Shown in pieces: positions 1 to 11,745 of a DNA stretch of 64,000 bases; the first letter of the stretch is position 1, and each line of letters starts with the position of its first letter. Source of the DNA: Panicum virgatum. Lineage: Eukaryota; Streptophyta; Magnoliopsida; Poales; Poaceae. The stretch is from positions 29,275,120 to 29,339,119 of the forward strand of contig NC_053145.1 of assembly GCF_016808335.1 (NCBI RefSeq). The letters run 5' to 3'. Made by a program: the position numbers and the translations under genes. The notes under the pieces were generated by a model. The model was not told where the DNA came from. It saw only the letters and a program-made list of their open reading frames with translations, and made no database searches.

Positions 1-1258
1 CGCGCAGGTGGGTCGACGATGTGAAACGGCGGCGAGGTCGGCTCGGTGCTTCGCGGTGTTGGACGTCGAGGTGTGCTCCGGCGTCCTGGTGTCCTCGGAT
101 GGGTTCCTGAAGACCCTGCGAGGGCGGGAAGGAGGTCAGCAGGCTCGGAGCGGCAACGGCGGTGAGTAATTTTGGCGGCGGAGCTTCTCACCGGAGATGC
201 GTCCCTGGCGGAATCTCGGCGTAGGCGCGACTCGGTCCGGGGCCAAGGAGCTCGAGGAGTCTTCTGGTGCCAAGGCGGAGTGGTGGCGAGGTCTGGCCGG
301 GGCTATGGCGTGGCCAAGTTGCTGGACCACAGCGGCGCAGGGCTATGGCGCGGCGGTGCTCGGTGCGGATGCGCTCTAGGATTTGTGGTGGCGGTGCGTA
401 GGATAGGGTGGTCGCAGGGGGGTGTCCGCGGGGGTTTAAAGAAGGCGCCGGTGATCCTGGGAGGGCGCGCCCGGCGGGGACGCCGCGGTGATTGCGGCCG
501 GGCGTTGCCCTGCGGGGAAAGTGGATCGCGCAATAGTCTCGCGCGATCCCGGGTTCGGGTGAGGAAGCTTCTGGAAGAGGAGCGTGCACGGGAGGCTGCC
601 AGTGGGTCCTGCAGGGGCTGGGGGTCCACGGAACAGCGAAGCTTCATGGCACTAGCGGGGCAGAGCAGAGCCCGGAGCGCGGCGGGGAAAACGGGAGGAG
701 GAAGATGATGGGCTGACAGGCGGGCCCAAACTGTCAGTGAGGGGAAAGGGGCGGGGTCCGGCGAGCGAGCGGGAGTGGCGCTGGCGTGCAGGCCCAGCAG
801 TCAGCCGCACGGGCGCGAACGCGGGCTGAGTCGCAGTGGACCGATGGGGCGGGCGAGCTGGGTTCTAGCACGGGGGAGGCGGGAGCAGGCCGGCGCGAGC
901 CGGGCCTGGGGTGTGGGCGCTGGTTTGGGCCGCGAGGAAAGTGGGCCGGGGGAGAGGGTTGGACTGGGCTGAGGTGGGTTTGGGTCCGGGTTAGTTTTCT
1001 ATTTTCCTTTCTCTTTTCTATTTTTACTTCAAACAAAGTTTGAATTCAAATCAAAATTTGAATTCAAACCACACTCAAATAATTAAAACTATGCACCAGC
1101 ATGAATGCAACACCAAAATTTAAACCTATGGTAAAATTTTAATTACTTAAACAACAAAAATGAATTAAATGCCATACTAAACACAATAAACCTTAGAAAA
1201 TTAATTAAAACCAATTAAATTTATTAATAAATGCTGAAATTTAAATTAGGGTGTTACA
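1..1258 (-). repeat. Partial LTR (5' part) of a Tekay-like chromovirus
   Basis: Read on the minus strand this begins TGTAACACCCTAATTT, an AT-rich stretch containing TTGAATTCAAA motifs, and then becomes very GC-rich. That is the same order as the start of the B LTRs at 7817 and 16352, but with clear divergence, so it is a related older family. The LTR end is at 1258, next to gtaga (1259-1263), which would be one copy of the TSD. The rest lies left of the window. It interrupts the 5' LTR of element A: the uninterrupted sequence is seen at 6556. The open frames in the GC-rich half are compositional and not called as genes. Confidence 0.85.
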
Positions 1259-1809
1259 GTAGAGGTAGCCGGCAGGTGGTGACAGCCCTGTCCGTGCCTT
1301 TTAGTAAACCTCCACGTTCGGTATAGGGGGTAGGAGGTACTTAAAGTCGCCGGGGTGTACGGGCTCCTCCCGTTACTTCGATAGCGATCTCCCTATTGTG
1401 TAGTTTAATCTATGACGAGCTAACTAATGAGAAAGTGTAGATATAGCTAGCCTAGCACAGCTGACTCGAGCTCTGACTTTTACCTTGCTCTCGGCCTAAA
1501 GTACCCTTTATTCTTTTATCCAAGAGAGTAATTTGTGTGTGTGTCACACTACCTCCTACCATGTTATTATCTTACCCCTGATTATGCATGAGAATATCCA
1601 ATCTAGATAGAGCTCACCAACTAATCTATATATTCTCTCACTCATCGCCTTCCCTGCAGAAATATAAATGACACCCTGGTATACTCCCGGGTAAAATGCT
1701 ACAGCGTTATTCCGTGCGCTTGCGGATCTATTCGTGGTTTATGAAATACTGCCGTCCCATATTGGCGTCTGCGGGCGTCATCGCTAGGTGACGTTGGTAG
1801 GCGCCAACA
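1259..1809 (+). repeat. 5' LTR of A, 3' portion
   Basis: These 551 bp align end to end with 6556-7106, the last 551 bp of the 3' LTR, with scattered substitutions. It ends in GCGCCAACA directly before the PBS region. It contains the leader motif CAGGTGGTGACAGCCCTGT that recurs in all Athila-like LTRs of the window. Confidence 0.9.
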
Positions 1810-1817
1810 AGCATTTT

Positions 1818-1834
1818 TGGTGCCGTTGCCGGGG
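1818..1834 (+). other. Primer-binding site of A (tRNA-Asp type)
   Basis: TGGTGCCGTTGCCGGGG, nine bases after the LTR end, is complementary to the 3' end of plant tRNA-Asp with one transition (TGGTGCC for TGGCGCC). Asp priming is typical of Athila elements. Confidence 0.85.
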
Positions 1835-1945
1835 AAGGCACATAGTGAAATATATGGACAGAGTTGCGAACAAAATCGAAATTGGTATTCGCTTGCTAAA
1901 CAGGCTAACTTGGCTTTGTTTTCTTGTCTTCGTTGATACGAAAAC

Positions 1946-4137
1946 ATGGTAGTGTATGACGGTTTCGACTTGCCGCAAAACTTTCATTCCGATCCAGAGT
2001 CAGTTTTGAGGAGGACGCGAGCTCGTCTTGTATCACCTCGGAGATCACTCTCGGCAGTTGATCCAGTCATCGCATCGTCGTCAGCTCCTAGAGCTATGGC
2101 CCAGAAGACACTCTGTGATTACTCTGCTCCGTCTGCTAGCTAGGTCCCGACCGGACCCGAGGTTAACACCGAAGGAGAAATTTTCGAGATCAAGACGGGT
2201 CTCATTACGATGGTGCAGGCCAACCATTTTGTGGCAGGGCCAATGAGGATGCCAGCGCTCATCTCCAGCAGTTCCTGGAGCTCTGCAGTACTTTTGTTAT
2301 CAAGGGTGTATCGCAAGATGCAATTCGGCTCCGTCTGTTTCCGTTTTCTCTCTTGGGGAGAGCAAAGCAATGGTTTTATGCTAACAAGGCTGCTGTGGAT
2401 ACTTGGGACAAATGTGCCAAGGCGTTCCTCTCGAAGTTCTTCCCGACGGGCAAAACCAATGCTCTTCGTGGTTGGATTTCGAACTTCCAGCTGGCATCAA
2501 ATGAGTCAATTCCGGAAGCTTGGGAGAGGCTTCAGGAGTATATTCTGGCGTGTCCGCACCATGGAATGGATAATTGGATCATTCTACAGAACTTCTACAA
2601 CGGGTTGACACAGTCATCCCGTGATCATGTGGATGCTGCTGTGGGTGGAGCTTTCTTCTCGCTGACCATTGAAATAGCTACATCATTAATCGAGAAGATG
2701 GTTTCCAACCAAGATTGGAGCGATGATCACCTCCAATCGCGCCAGCGAGGTATGTACTCCGTCAAGGAGGCCGACATGCTTGCTATGAAGATTGATCTCC
2801 TCCTCAAGAAATTTGAGGATTATTCCCAAGATAAGGCTCAGATGCAAACACTTCAAGCCTTGGAAACTCGCATGACATGCGAGGTCTACGGGAATATTGG
2901 ACATTCGGGCGACAATTGCCCAGAAACCCAATAAGAAGCTCTATTCCTCAATGGCAATGGGTTTCGTCCACAGGGAGGTCAGGGGTGGAATCAACCACGC
3001 CCATATTACCAATGAGGTAATAGGAATTCGAATTCTTTCGGTCCTAACCAGCCTACCTTGAGAAATCTTGTCTACGGCCAAGCGAAGATCAATGAGTCCC
3101 TTCAGAAGAAGTTGGCCACTATAGACAAATCTATGGACACCATCCATGCCAAGATGGACGGATCCTCCACTGCTATGAAGAACCAGCTGAGTTTCAATAA
3201 GGCGCTAGAAACTCAATTGGCTCAACTAGCTGCTGCTACACCTACTACTGAACTAGGGAAGATTCCGCGGCAACCCGAATCAACTCTAGAAAGCGTGAAT
3301 GTCATCAATGCTATGTGGGAAGAGCCCCTTAGTGGGACATCCATCAGCTATGTAGAGAAGCTCACACGCCCAAGAAGAGGTGCGTGGGGCGAGTTGGCAG
3401 CCACAATAAGAGAAGATCCCACAACCCCAGTGATTAGCTGCTCAATCTTTGATTATGAATTTGATCACGCCCTTTGTGACCTTGGAGCCAGCGTTAACAT
3501 CATGCCCAAGGTGACTTTCGAGAAGCTAGGCTATCCATCAATTTCTCCTACCACTATGTGTGTTCAGCTGGCAGATTCCACGATAAGATATCCAGAAGGA
3601 GTTGTGGAAAGGTTAATGGTAAAAGTCAAGAATACCTACATATTGGTGGACTTCGTAGTCCTTGATATGGAAGGAGATCATGGAATTCCGCTCATACTTG
3701 GGCGACCGTTCCTCAAGGATGCAAATGCCAGAATTGATGTGGGGTGAGGAAGAATCAACCTCTGTATCATGGGAAAGACCATGAAATTTAAATTTCAAAA
3801 CAAGAAAGAGGTATTTCTGATTCATGAGGATAGTAAGAAACAAGGGCTATGGGCAGAGCCCGGTTGAGATGATCAAGACTATCACCCCTCTTCCAAGCCA
3901 GCTTGGGAGGATTGGGAAATTCATACTCCACCAACCGAGCCAGTGGAAGATGATCAGAAGATCCCTGATTTCATCACCAATATAGTATGGGAAGATCTGG
4001 AAATCGTCTATCCAACATCCGAGGATCCTGTTCCTGCGCCGCCTACGCCACCAAAGAAGACCAAGAAGGTGTGGCGCAAGAAGAACAAGACGTCATCGAC
4101 CGCTACTACTTCTCCAGGTACGGACGAAATGACCTAA
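1946..4137 (+). pseudogene. A gag-protease polyprotein, decayed
   Basis: The reading starts at ATG 1946 and resembles the gag of F (shared QKTL/EKTL, EIK/ELK and LITMVQA/LINMVQA blocks). It shifts frame near 2240, then stays in one frame from about 2240 to 4137. That frame holds the retrotransposon gag region (AKQWFY, EAWERLQEYI, FYNGLTQ), a zinc knuckle and a retropepsin-like domain with DLGASVNIMP, followed by ILGRPFL. In-frame stops lie at 2141, 2932, 3013, 3745 and 3865. The zinc knuckle has lost its second cysteine (CEVYGNIGHSGDNC, with Tyr at the Cys position). No RT follows; the tail is charged and Pro/Lys-rich. It supplied capsid and protease when intact. Family call is confident, function is lost. 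Confidence 0.8.
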
Positions 4138-5581
4138 ACCTGATCAGGTATGGAGAAAGGTCCTGCTTTTTGACCCTAAACTAAGAGCTAGCTTGGGGGA
4201 GGTTCCCTTCCCCAAGTCAACTGTATCCCTTTATTTGCTTTCAATAAAAATTGATAAAAACTTCCAAAAAAATAAAAATTTACTACTTTATTTCCCTTTT
4301 CCATGATGCGCAGTAAGAATGTTTTAACTCCGTTTTGATAAGTTAAAAGGATGAGTTTTGTTTTGCTCTATCATGTCTGTTGTGTCTAGTTTGAAAATAA
4401 GAGTTCTCTTGAGTTTATATTCGTTGGTTATACACATATGTTGCCAATAAACCTGAAAGTTCTATGGGTTGCATATGCTTGATCCGAGTCTAAGTTGTTG
4501 TGAGTTTAGATATGGTAAATAAGGTTATGCAAGCTTGTTCTAGTGATGCTTGAAGTCTGGAGTTGTTTTCGAAAAAAAGAAAATTTAAAAAAAATTTAAA
4601 AGGCAAGTTTCCCAGCGATATGCAATGTCCTACTAGAGCCATATGTCATATTCCATGAAAAACCCTTATACATATGCTGCTTGATATTCTGTTGAGTTTT
4701 GTCAAATTGGGTGACTCTAGTAAGATGCTCTTCATGCTTTCTCAATCATAAGCATGTGCACGTCCCATCCATTTGTTATATTCCTACACTGGGAATTAGC
4801 ATCACCATCCACTTCACATCTATAAATGGTCCATGTCTTGGTGATCTCTCTCGTAGAACATTCCTGAAATAAAATAAAGTCAGATTATGGTTGCCCTAAA
4901 AAGAAGAGAAAAGATGGCATGCCAAAGAAGCATGACCCAAAAAAAGAGAAAAAGGGGGTAACCATGTCTCAAAAAAAAAAGAGAGCGACAGGGATGATTC
5001 GAGAGAGAAAAGCCATTACCTCAAGAAGTAAGCCATATTCATCCATCTACCCATCCATTCATACACTTGCACCTTATGATCGAGATTGCATGACTTATTT
5101 CTCTATGGATCCTCTCTTTGACTTTACAATAAATAGAATACAAGTGTGCTCTGTTCTTATCCTAACTTGAGCTCCACAAAGGCTTGTAGTAGTAGGGAAG
5201 ATTAAAGGCAAACACTGCCCTGGTAAGGAAATACAAGATGAGTGCCTCGAGAGAGTTATCCTGGAGCTTTGCCATGTTTTCAAAAAATCTTTCAAAAAAA
5301 AGTGTCTCCAGATGGATTGAGTATCTATGAACAAGTAAGTACTGCTTTATGCACCATTCTAACTCTCAACAGCCCAAGACAAGGAGATAGCTAAAAAGCC
5401 CCATGAGGGAGTAAGGTAATTGAGCAAAGGTATGCTAACTAACTTATTTAAGCTTATAGATAAATCTCTTTGCTTCAGACTATAACATGACAGGTAAGGT
5501 ACGAGTCAAAGTGATTTTCTGATCAACAACATGATTTGTCCTACTTTGCTCGGGATGAGCAAAGGACAGCTTGGGGGATCT
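4138..5581 (+). other. Non-coding 3' interior of A
   Basis: No credible ORF. It opens with the GCTAGCTTGGGGGAGG block (4187-4202) also found after the second ORF of F. It carries A/AAAG-rich low-complexity stretches (about 4565-4600 and 4900-4990) and the GATCGAGATTGCATGACTT-type text shared with the 3' regions of F and G. The PPT closes it. Confidence 0.7.
5569..5581 (+). other. Polypurine tract of A
   Basis: CAGCTTGGGGGATCT immediately precedes the 3' LTR, after GAGCAAAGGA. The same GAGCAAAGG...AGCTTGG context precedes the 3' LTR of F. Confidence 0.75.
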
Positions 5582-7106
5582 TGTTGACGCACACTAACGA
5601 CCATTTCCAGGCGTCAACTTGATCAGAAAATCATGAGAGTTTGCATTTCTTACATGCATGCTTATCCAATAAAGTTCCTAAATCACACTTTACCTTTTAG
5701 AATATAAAAGTTGTGTTTTCAAGCTAATATGCAGGTTACAAGCACACTTTGGCCCGACACAAAATCATAGAAAATATCAGAGTACCGATTCAGGCTCAAA
5801 TGGACCAAGTGAAGCCCAAGAACTGAAGCAAACCCAGCTGGGGCAGGCCGTGCCCCAACTTTAGGACAAGGGGAGACCAAGACAAGCCCACACCAGGAAG
5901 TTGGGGGCGGTTGGCGGCCCGGGCAGGCCAATCGACCTACCTGGTCGGCCGGCCAGGCCCGTGGGCCCCACCGCCTCAACCAATCCCCGTGGCGCTTCCC
6001 TGTTGGCTCACAATGTCGGTTTGGGGTGCTGCGGCTGGTGGCCCCCTGCTATAAATAGAAGGGGAGGGGTAGAGAACAGAACACACACACACCACACCAC
6101 ACACCTCTTCCTCTCTTGCATTCCTTGCATAGTCTTTAGGCTTAGTGGAGTTTAGGAGAAGTCTAGGAGTCATCGAGTCGCCAGAGTTGCTCGAGAGTTT
6201 GGTATGAGTTCATCTCTAGCTCTCTCTTGTAATATTCGGTCATTTGTAATAGAATTAGACTATGGTTACCGATATCTGCTTGAAGTATATTCTGAGTTAT
6301 CGAGTATATGCTTTTTGTCATGGTTGCGTTATTATTCAATGCTTGCATTGCATGATCGCCCTGTGCTAGAGATGCTTAGTCTTTTGTTCTTAGAACTCTA
6401 TCAACTGCTCCAGTATTCGTATGATTGCTCTAGTGTGATGTCTGTCCATCTGGAGGGTGGGGGCTCCGCGCGGGACAATAGAGTATCCCTTACTAGCGTA
6501 GACATGGTGTCTAGATTAGCTAAGAGTTGCTGGATGTCAACTATACCAACGGTTTGTAGAGGTAGCCGGCAGGTGGTGATAGCCCTGTCCGTGCCTTTTA
6601 GTAATCCTCCACGTTCGGTATAGAGGGTAGGAGGTACATAAAGTCGCCGGGGTGTACGGGCTCCTCCCGTTACTTCGATAGCGATTTCCTTGTTGTGTAG
6701 TTTAATCTCTGACGAGCTAACTAATGAGAAAGTGTAGATATAGCTAGCCTAGCACAGCTGACTCGAGCTCTAACTTTTGCCAGGCTCCCGGCCTAAAGTA
6801 ACCTTTATTCTTTTATCCAAGAGAGTAGTTTGTGTGTGTGTCACACTACCTCCTACCATGTTATTATCTTACCCCTATTTATGCATGAGAATCTCCAATC
6901 TAGATAGAGCTCACCAACTGATCTATATATTCTCTCACTCATCGCCTTCCCTGCAGAAATATAAATGACACCCCGGTATACTCTCGAGTAAAATGCTACA
7001 GCGGTATTCCGTGTGCTTGCAGATCTATTCGTGGTTCATGAAATACTGCCGTCCCAAATTGGCGTGTGCGGGCATCATCTCTAGGTGACGTTGGTAGGCG
7101 CCAACA
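5582..7106 (+). repeat. 3' LTR of A (complete, 1525 bp)
   Basis: It starts TGTTGACGCACAC after the PPT and ends GGCGCCAACA. The last 551 bp match the partial 5' LTR. A GGTCGGCCGGCC block lies near 5943, about 100 bp upstream of a TATA box at 6050. A CA-rich leader (6080-6110) and the CAGGTGGTGATAGCCCTGT motif (about 6568) follow. Confidence 0.9.
6050..6057 (+). promoter_or_regulatory. TATA box of the A LTR
   Basis: TATAAATA, followed about 25 bases on by an ACACAC/CTCTTCC-rich leader, the usual layout of a plant LTR promoter. Confidence 0.65.
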
Positions 7107-7806
7107 ACCGGTCCCCACACGGCTCCTAGCTCCGGCACCTCGGACCACCGGGGGGTTGCTCACCGGCGGCCCCTGAGGAAGACGCTGGCACGAGGAGGGG
7201 TCGTCCACCTCCACGTACATCAATTGCCTCTCCCAGTTCTCCCACTTGCCCTTCCGGGCAAGGGAAAAGAAGTCATTGCCACGCCGCCTGAAGAAGACAC
7301 CGCCGACCCTGCGGTTCTGCGGGGTGGCGCTGGCACCTGGGGAGAGGGACGGGGACCTCACCAGGCTGAAGAACTAGCGTAAGAGCACCACCGATGGGGG
7401 TCACCCCCACGAATGTCTCACACGCATGCGCGAAGAGCGCAAGGGTGAGGATGGAGTTGGGGGTGAGGTGCACGAGGTGGAGGCCGTACTCCTCCAGCGC
7501 CGCCGTGAAGAATGGCGAGACAGGTGGGACCAACCCCACCAAGAGGAAGGGGAGGAAGGTCACCACCTCCCATGCGCTCCGGGGCGACGGGAAAGCTTTG
7601 CCCCGGCGCAGCACAATGTCCACCGGCACCAACTTCGCCGCCACCTCCAGGGCGACATCATCACCGACCGCAGAGGGGACGAAGTCAAAGATGCGCAGGC
7701 CGCTAGCTTGCGCACCCCGGTGAGCCATTGCAAAAGTCGTGGAAAATGAGGGCAAGAACAAGGAAGAATAAGGAGTTCGTGGGCGGAAGGAGAGAGTAGC
7801 GGCCAA
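7107..7806 (-). pseudogene. Gypsy-type transposon ORF remnant (Transposase_28/PF04195-like)
   Basis: The minus-strand frame from about 7806 reads LEEYGLHLVHLTPNSILTL and FAHACETFVGVTP, the pattern of the grass 'putative gypsy type transposon' domain. It continues after a one-base shift in a C run near 7395 as VGGVFFRRRGNDFFSL and GKWENWERQLMYVE, the usual next part of that domain. A TAG follows the shift. The N-terminal side is cut by B at 7817 and the C-terminal side by A at 7106, so this is an older substrate for both. Homology is from motif memory; a Pfam search would decide. Confidence 0.6.
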
Positions 7807-8533
7807 CTATGCCCTCTGTAGCACCCTAATTTTAAATTCCAGTATTTAGTAATAAATTTAATTGGCTTTATTTAAATTTCTAAGGTTTATTGTGTTTAGC
7901 CGTGCATTTAATTTATTTTTGTTTCACAAAGTAATTAAAATTTGATTAGGTTTAAATTTTGTTGTGCATTCATGCTGGTGCATACTTTTATTTGAGTGTG
8001 GTTTGAATTCAAATTCATATTTGAATTCAAACTTTGTTTGAATTAGAAATAGAAAAGAGAGATAAAATAGAATTAGAAAGGGAACCCAAATCCTAGAGCT
8101 AGCCCAGCCCAACAGAACTCCGCGGCCCAACTCTTTCCGCGTCCGGCCCACACCACCCTTCCCTTTCCCTCAGCCCGCAGGCCAGCCCAGCGAGCCAGCG
8201 GCCCGTTTCCCCCGCTTCCCTGCTCGCCCCGCACGGGCCCGCAACCAGCAAGGCCGCTCCTCTCCCTCCTCGCGCGCCACCGGCCCAGCTCCGCGCCAGC
8301 GCCCTCCCTGCTCAGCTGTGTCGCACCGCACCGCCTGACAGCACGGCCTCGCCCGTCGGACCCACCTGCCAGCTGCCCTCTCCGCGCATCACCCACACCC
8401 CGCTGACCGGCCTGGCCCACCTGCCAGATTCGTCTACCCGGCGCCGCGCTCGCGCAACGGCAGAGCCGTGATCCCTGCCGCGAATTGCGCCTGCCTTCCA
8501 TCCCGGGCGCGCATACCAAGGCCGCCGCCGCCC

Positions 8534-8541
8534 TATAAGTA
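8534..8541 (+). promoter_or_regulatory. TATA box of the B left LTR
   Basis: TATAAGTA in a very GC-rich context, followed by a C-rich leader. The same box is at 17069-17076 in the right LTR. A good 5' splice site, CG|GTGAGC, lies about 310 bases downstream near 8850. Confidence 0.6.
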
Positions 8542-9719
8542 GCCCCCGTGACACCCCTGCACCCCACCTCTCCAGTGCCGCCACCAGGGACCCCAACCGC
8601 ACCCCTACACCTAGCTCCGCCGCAAAAGGGACCCCTGCGCCGCCGGCGAGCAATTCCGCCGCTCCACCGTACCAGAGCCCCGTCCAAGAAGCACCACGGC
8701 TCCACCTCGACGATAGGATCTTCCCCGAGCCCGCTTCCCCGCTCCGGCCTCTGCAGCGGCCCTTCCTCCGCGAGCTCCGCGAGCCCCGCCGCTCGGGCAC
8801 CGCCGACGACCACCCTGCGCGACATCCCCGACCCAATCCAAACCTCGGTGAGCTTCCACATCCCCTCAGGCCCGTTTTGTGCTAGTTTTGCTAGACCGTA
8901 GCCCCTGGAGAACCCCGAACGCGCCGCGCCGGCGAGCTCCGCTGCGCAGGGCCGCCGTCGACGCAGCGCGCCCCGCTACCAGCCTCCCCGAGGCCCGCTC
9001 AAGCCTCAGGTAGATCACGCATGTCGCGTAGATCATGCCCGACCCAAAACCCGCTCGGATTGACCCCCGGAGCGCCGGATTGGGCGTCTCCGGCGAGCCC
9101 TCCGCCGCGGAAGCCCCGTCGCCGGCGACTCCCGCCGCCGGCCGCTCGCCCTTTCGCCCTGAGCCGCTAGATCCCGAATCAACGGCCCCGATTAGAGTGT
9201 GGGCCGATCCGATCTGATCCGCCAGATCGCGATCTGACGGCCCAGAATCAAAGATACCGGTTCGGCCGGTACTTTTTGCTAAAGAGCCCTTTAGTTTTCC
9301 GAGATTCAACCCGCAGTCCTGTGCCATTCAAAAGTATTTCCAAATAGGTCCTGTTTTTAACGCTTAAGCCCCTGACCTTCTTAGAAATCGAACCCGCGGT
9401 CCAGAGTTGTAGTTTTTGCACGTTGGACCCTAGATCTTTAGTTTAATTACGTTTTAGCCATCGGTTTTTGCAGAAAACCCCCTGGAACTTAGTTTTTCTC
9501 GCAAATAAGCCCCTGAACCTTGTTTTAGGCCTAGTTTATGCGTTTTAGCTCCGTTTTTAGCGTTCTTTATATCCACGCGATCGTTGTAACGCGTAGAATA
9601 GTTTTAGCTTAGTTTTTCTTGCTGTTTTTATGTATTGATGTACTGTTTCTTAGTTTTTGTTAGTATTTGCTTGTATGCTTATTATTGTGTATTGTTTTGG
9701 CCATGTGTTCGTGAGTAGA

Positions 9720-10914
9720 CGCTGAGCTATCTGAGGAGCCCCAGTACCAGTACCCGGAGCAGCCGTCTTCGGAGCAGTTTGAGTAGCAGCCAGAGCAGTA
9801 CGAGGAAGGCAAGTATAACATGAACAACCCATCACTTTTAAATACATTTTCATACTGCATTTTTAATACTGTATGCCTATAAGGACATTCCTAGCCACTT
9901 TATATCCTTTATATATACCTTTGGGTTGCATTTTGGTTAGTTGTGCTAGGTTGCTGCGCTATAACACATTCTGGTCCTTTTTAATTAAATTGATTAATGG
10001 TTTACTTGAACTTAATTCTGAGAGTGGCCCTCTGTGTGGATGAGTGGCTCACGTCTCGTTAAAAGATGGTTTTTGTAGAAACATGGTTTAGGGGGCCAGC
10101 ACGGTGCTTAGTGCTTGGTTGGCCACTCTCCATAAGGACCGGTTCATAGAGCGACAACCTGGGACAACAGCGCTACCACAAGGCTAGAATGGGATAGACT
10201 TGGCTTACTAATTAGGTCTTTTTGGTTTGGAGTAACTTACCTGCGGGGCAAGAGTAGTAAGCTTCAATGGTCCCTGCTCCTCCGGCTGGTCTGTGCTTGG
10301 ATTGCGCTCCTGTGCTTGTACCCCCGTGAGGTGGGCCCCATCGTCGCTGACCTAACTCTCGCGGTTACGCCTTACCAACGAGATTCTTTGTAACGGCCTC
10401 GTAGTGAGTCGCTAGTCATCTCACCTAAGGAAGTGTGATGAACCTCTGGCGTAGCTCACGACTTGTGGGTAAAGATGTGCAACCTCTGCAGAGTGTAAAA
10501 CTGGTATACTAGCCGTGCTCACGGTTATGAGCGGCCCAGATCCTCCTTTTGATTAGTGGGGTTAGCCCCTTCCGACGAGGGGGTGCCTCTCGGGGTTTAC
10601 CTTGGTGGCTTGGTTTTAGTTTGGTTCTCAGTAGTAACATGTTTAATCTTGATTAATTACTATGTAACTGGGTTAATGGTAATTCATCAAACTGTAGTAA
10701 ATAGCTTCAATAAAATTTTGCCAAGATTAAAAGCTAATGCAGTTGAGTCAGCCAACCTTAGAGCCTCATAGTTTGTGTTATACTTGTTGAGTACAAGTTG
10801 TGTACTCACTCTTGCCTCTTCTCTACTTTTTCCTCTTGGCTACGCTACTGCTGCTCAGTTCCTGCCGACACGAGGGAGTTCGTCCAGCGCTACCAGGACT
10901 ACGAGGACTTCTAG
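9720..10914 (+). other. Candidate spliced mini-ORF inside the B left LTR (exons 9720-9808, 10859-10914)
   Basis: Exon 1 encodes a Glu/Gln/Tyr-rich peptide (EEPQYQYPEQ, QPEQYEE) ending in phase 1 at GAAG|GCAAGT. After a 1050-base GC-AG intron the acceptor GCTGCTCAG leads in phase into DTREFVQRYQDYEDF and a TAG stop at 10912. An in-frame TAG, probably former CAG, lies in exon 1 and is shared by both B LTRs. The same phase and exon layout occur in the C and H LTRs. The product is unknown to me; the splicing is inferred. Confidence 0.45.
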
Positions 10915-11175
10915 GTGTTCGTCTCCCAGTCGACGTCCCTGTGGCGCCCTGCTTCAGCTTTCGGAGAGCTTTTATCGTATTTTGTACTTCGCTTCCGCTG
11001 TATCAGACATTTTGTCATTATTGTAATAAATAACATTCGTATTTCGATTTATTATGTCTTATTCGTGATATGTGCTATGATATAGTGTTCATTCTGTTGT
11101 ATATACGTGTGACTTGATCCTGGCACGTATATGACTGCTTGGTTTATGTCCTTTTATAAACCGGGTGTTACAGAG

Positions 11176-11187
11176 TGGTATCAGAGC
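11176..11187 (+). other. Primer-binding site of B (tRNA-Met type)
   Basis: TGGTATCAGAGC, three bases after the LTR end, is the standard plant initiator tRNA-Met PBS. An identical copy is at 19711-19722. Confidence 0.92.
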
Positions 11188-11745
11188 CGTATCGACTGTA
11201 GGACGAAGCCTAGATAGAACTGGTCGAGTTTTAGGACTTCTTCTCTCTAATCCTTGTCTGCTGAAATTATTTTACTATTATACCCCTTGACTTCTTTGAC
11301 TTTTACTCGTCTTGCCTTGATTTCTTTCTCTGAAGAATAGTTTTCGTAGATTTTGGCCTGAATCAGTCATCTGACCACCATGAGTATTAGCTAGGTGACC
11401 CTTTTATAATAATACGATAGCACGTTCTACGACGCGTTGTGTTAGTCGAGTCTTTTGCTAAACTCGACTAAGTTGTGAAAAATTGTCTGCTTGTTATTAT
11501 GCTACATGTTTGATTTGGATTTTTGACTGATTGCATAGCTTAGTTGTTTAAATTTGTTTAAAGAAAATCACTCAGGTGTTAAAGATAACTAATTAATAAA
11601 ATGAGTTAGATCGTTGGGGGCAAAACAGTCAACTCTATCCTGTCTACTTTAACATGGCTGAGTCTTTTTCCGCAAAGAGTTATCATATCCATCTGAATTT
11701 ATTCCTGCAATATCCTTACTCGTGAAATCTTTTGTCCAAAATCAG
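11188..11745 (+). other. Untranslated leader of B
   Basis: No ORF. It ends TTTGTCCAAAATCAG directly before the gag ATG, an arrangement that looks like a 3' splice site abutting the start codon. The same 595-base leader plus gag start is repeated after the right LTR. Confidence 0.6.

Larger units (their letters stand above)
1259..7106 (+). mobile_element. Element A: Athila-like Ty3/gypsy retrotransposon, gag-protease only
   Basis: Two matching LTR segments (1259-1809 and 5582-7106) enclose a 3.8-kb interior with a tRNA-Asp-type PBS, a decayed gag-protease ORF and a PPT. No reverse transcriptase or integrase coding is visible, so the copy is non-autonomous. The DLGAS protease motif and the CTAGCTTGGGGGAGG block after the ORF link it to F. 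The 5' LTR lacks its first part because of the chromoviral LTR inserted at 1258/1259. The expected right TSD is accgg (7107-7111); its partner is outside the window. Confidence 0.85.
7817..11172 (+). repeat. Left LTR of B (3356 bp)
   Basis: It begins TGTAGCACCC (the other copy has TGTAACACCC) and ends GGGTGTTACA. The order is AT-rich start, GC-rich promoter region, TATA box at 8534, a transcribed part with splice-like signals, and the mini-ORF exons at 9720-9808 and 10859-10914. Differences from the right LTR were seen near 7820, 7960, 8946 and 9592. Confidence 0.95.

Noticed and set aside
172..708. 178-codon plus-strand ORF
   Set aside because: Lies in the GC-rich part of a chromoviral LTR with several competing frames and no recognisable domain.
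6996..7361. 121-codon minus ORF as a single gene
   Set aside because: It fuses the old transposon ORF remnant with the end of the A 3' LTR across the insertion point at 7106/7107.
8073..8861. 262-codon minus-strand ORF, repeated at 16608-17396
   Set aside because: It is antisense to the GC-rich promoter part of both B LTRs, Gly/Arg/Ala-rich and overlapped by other long frames; composition explains it.
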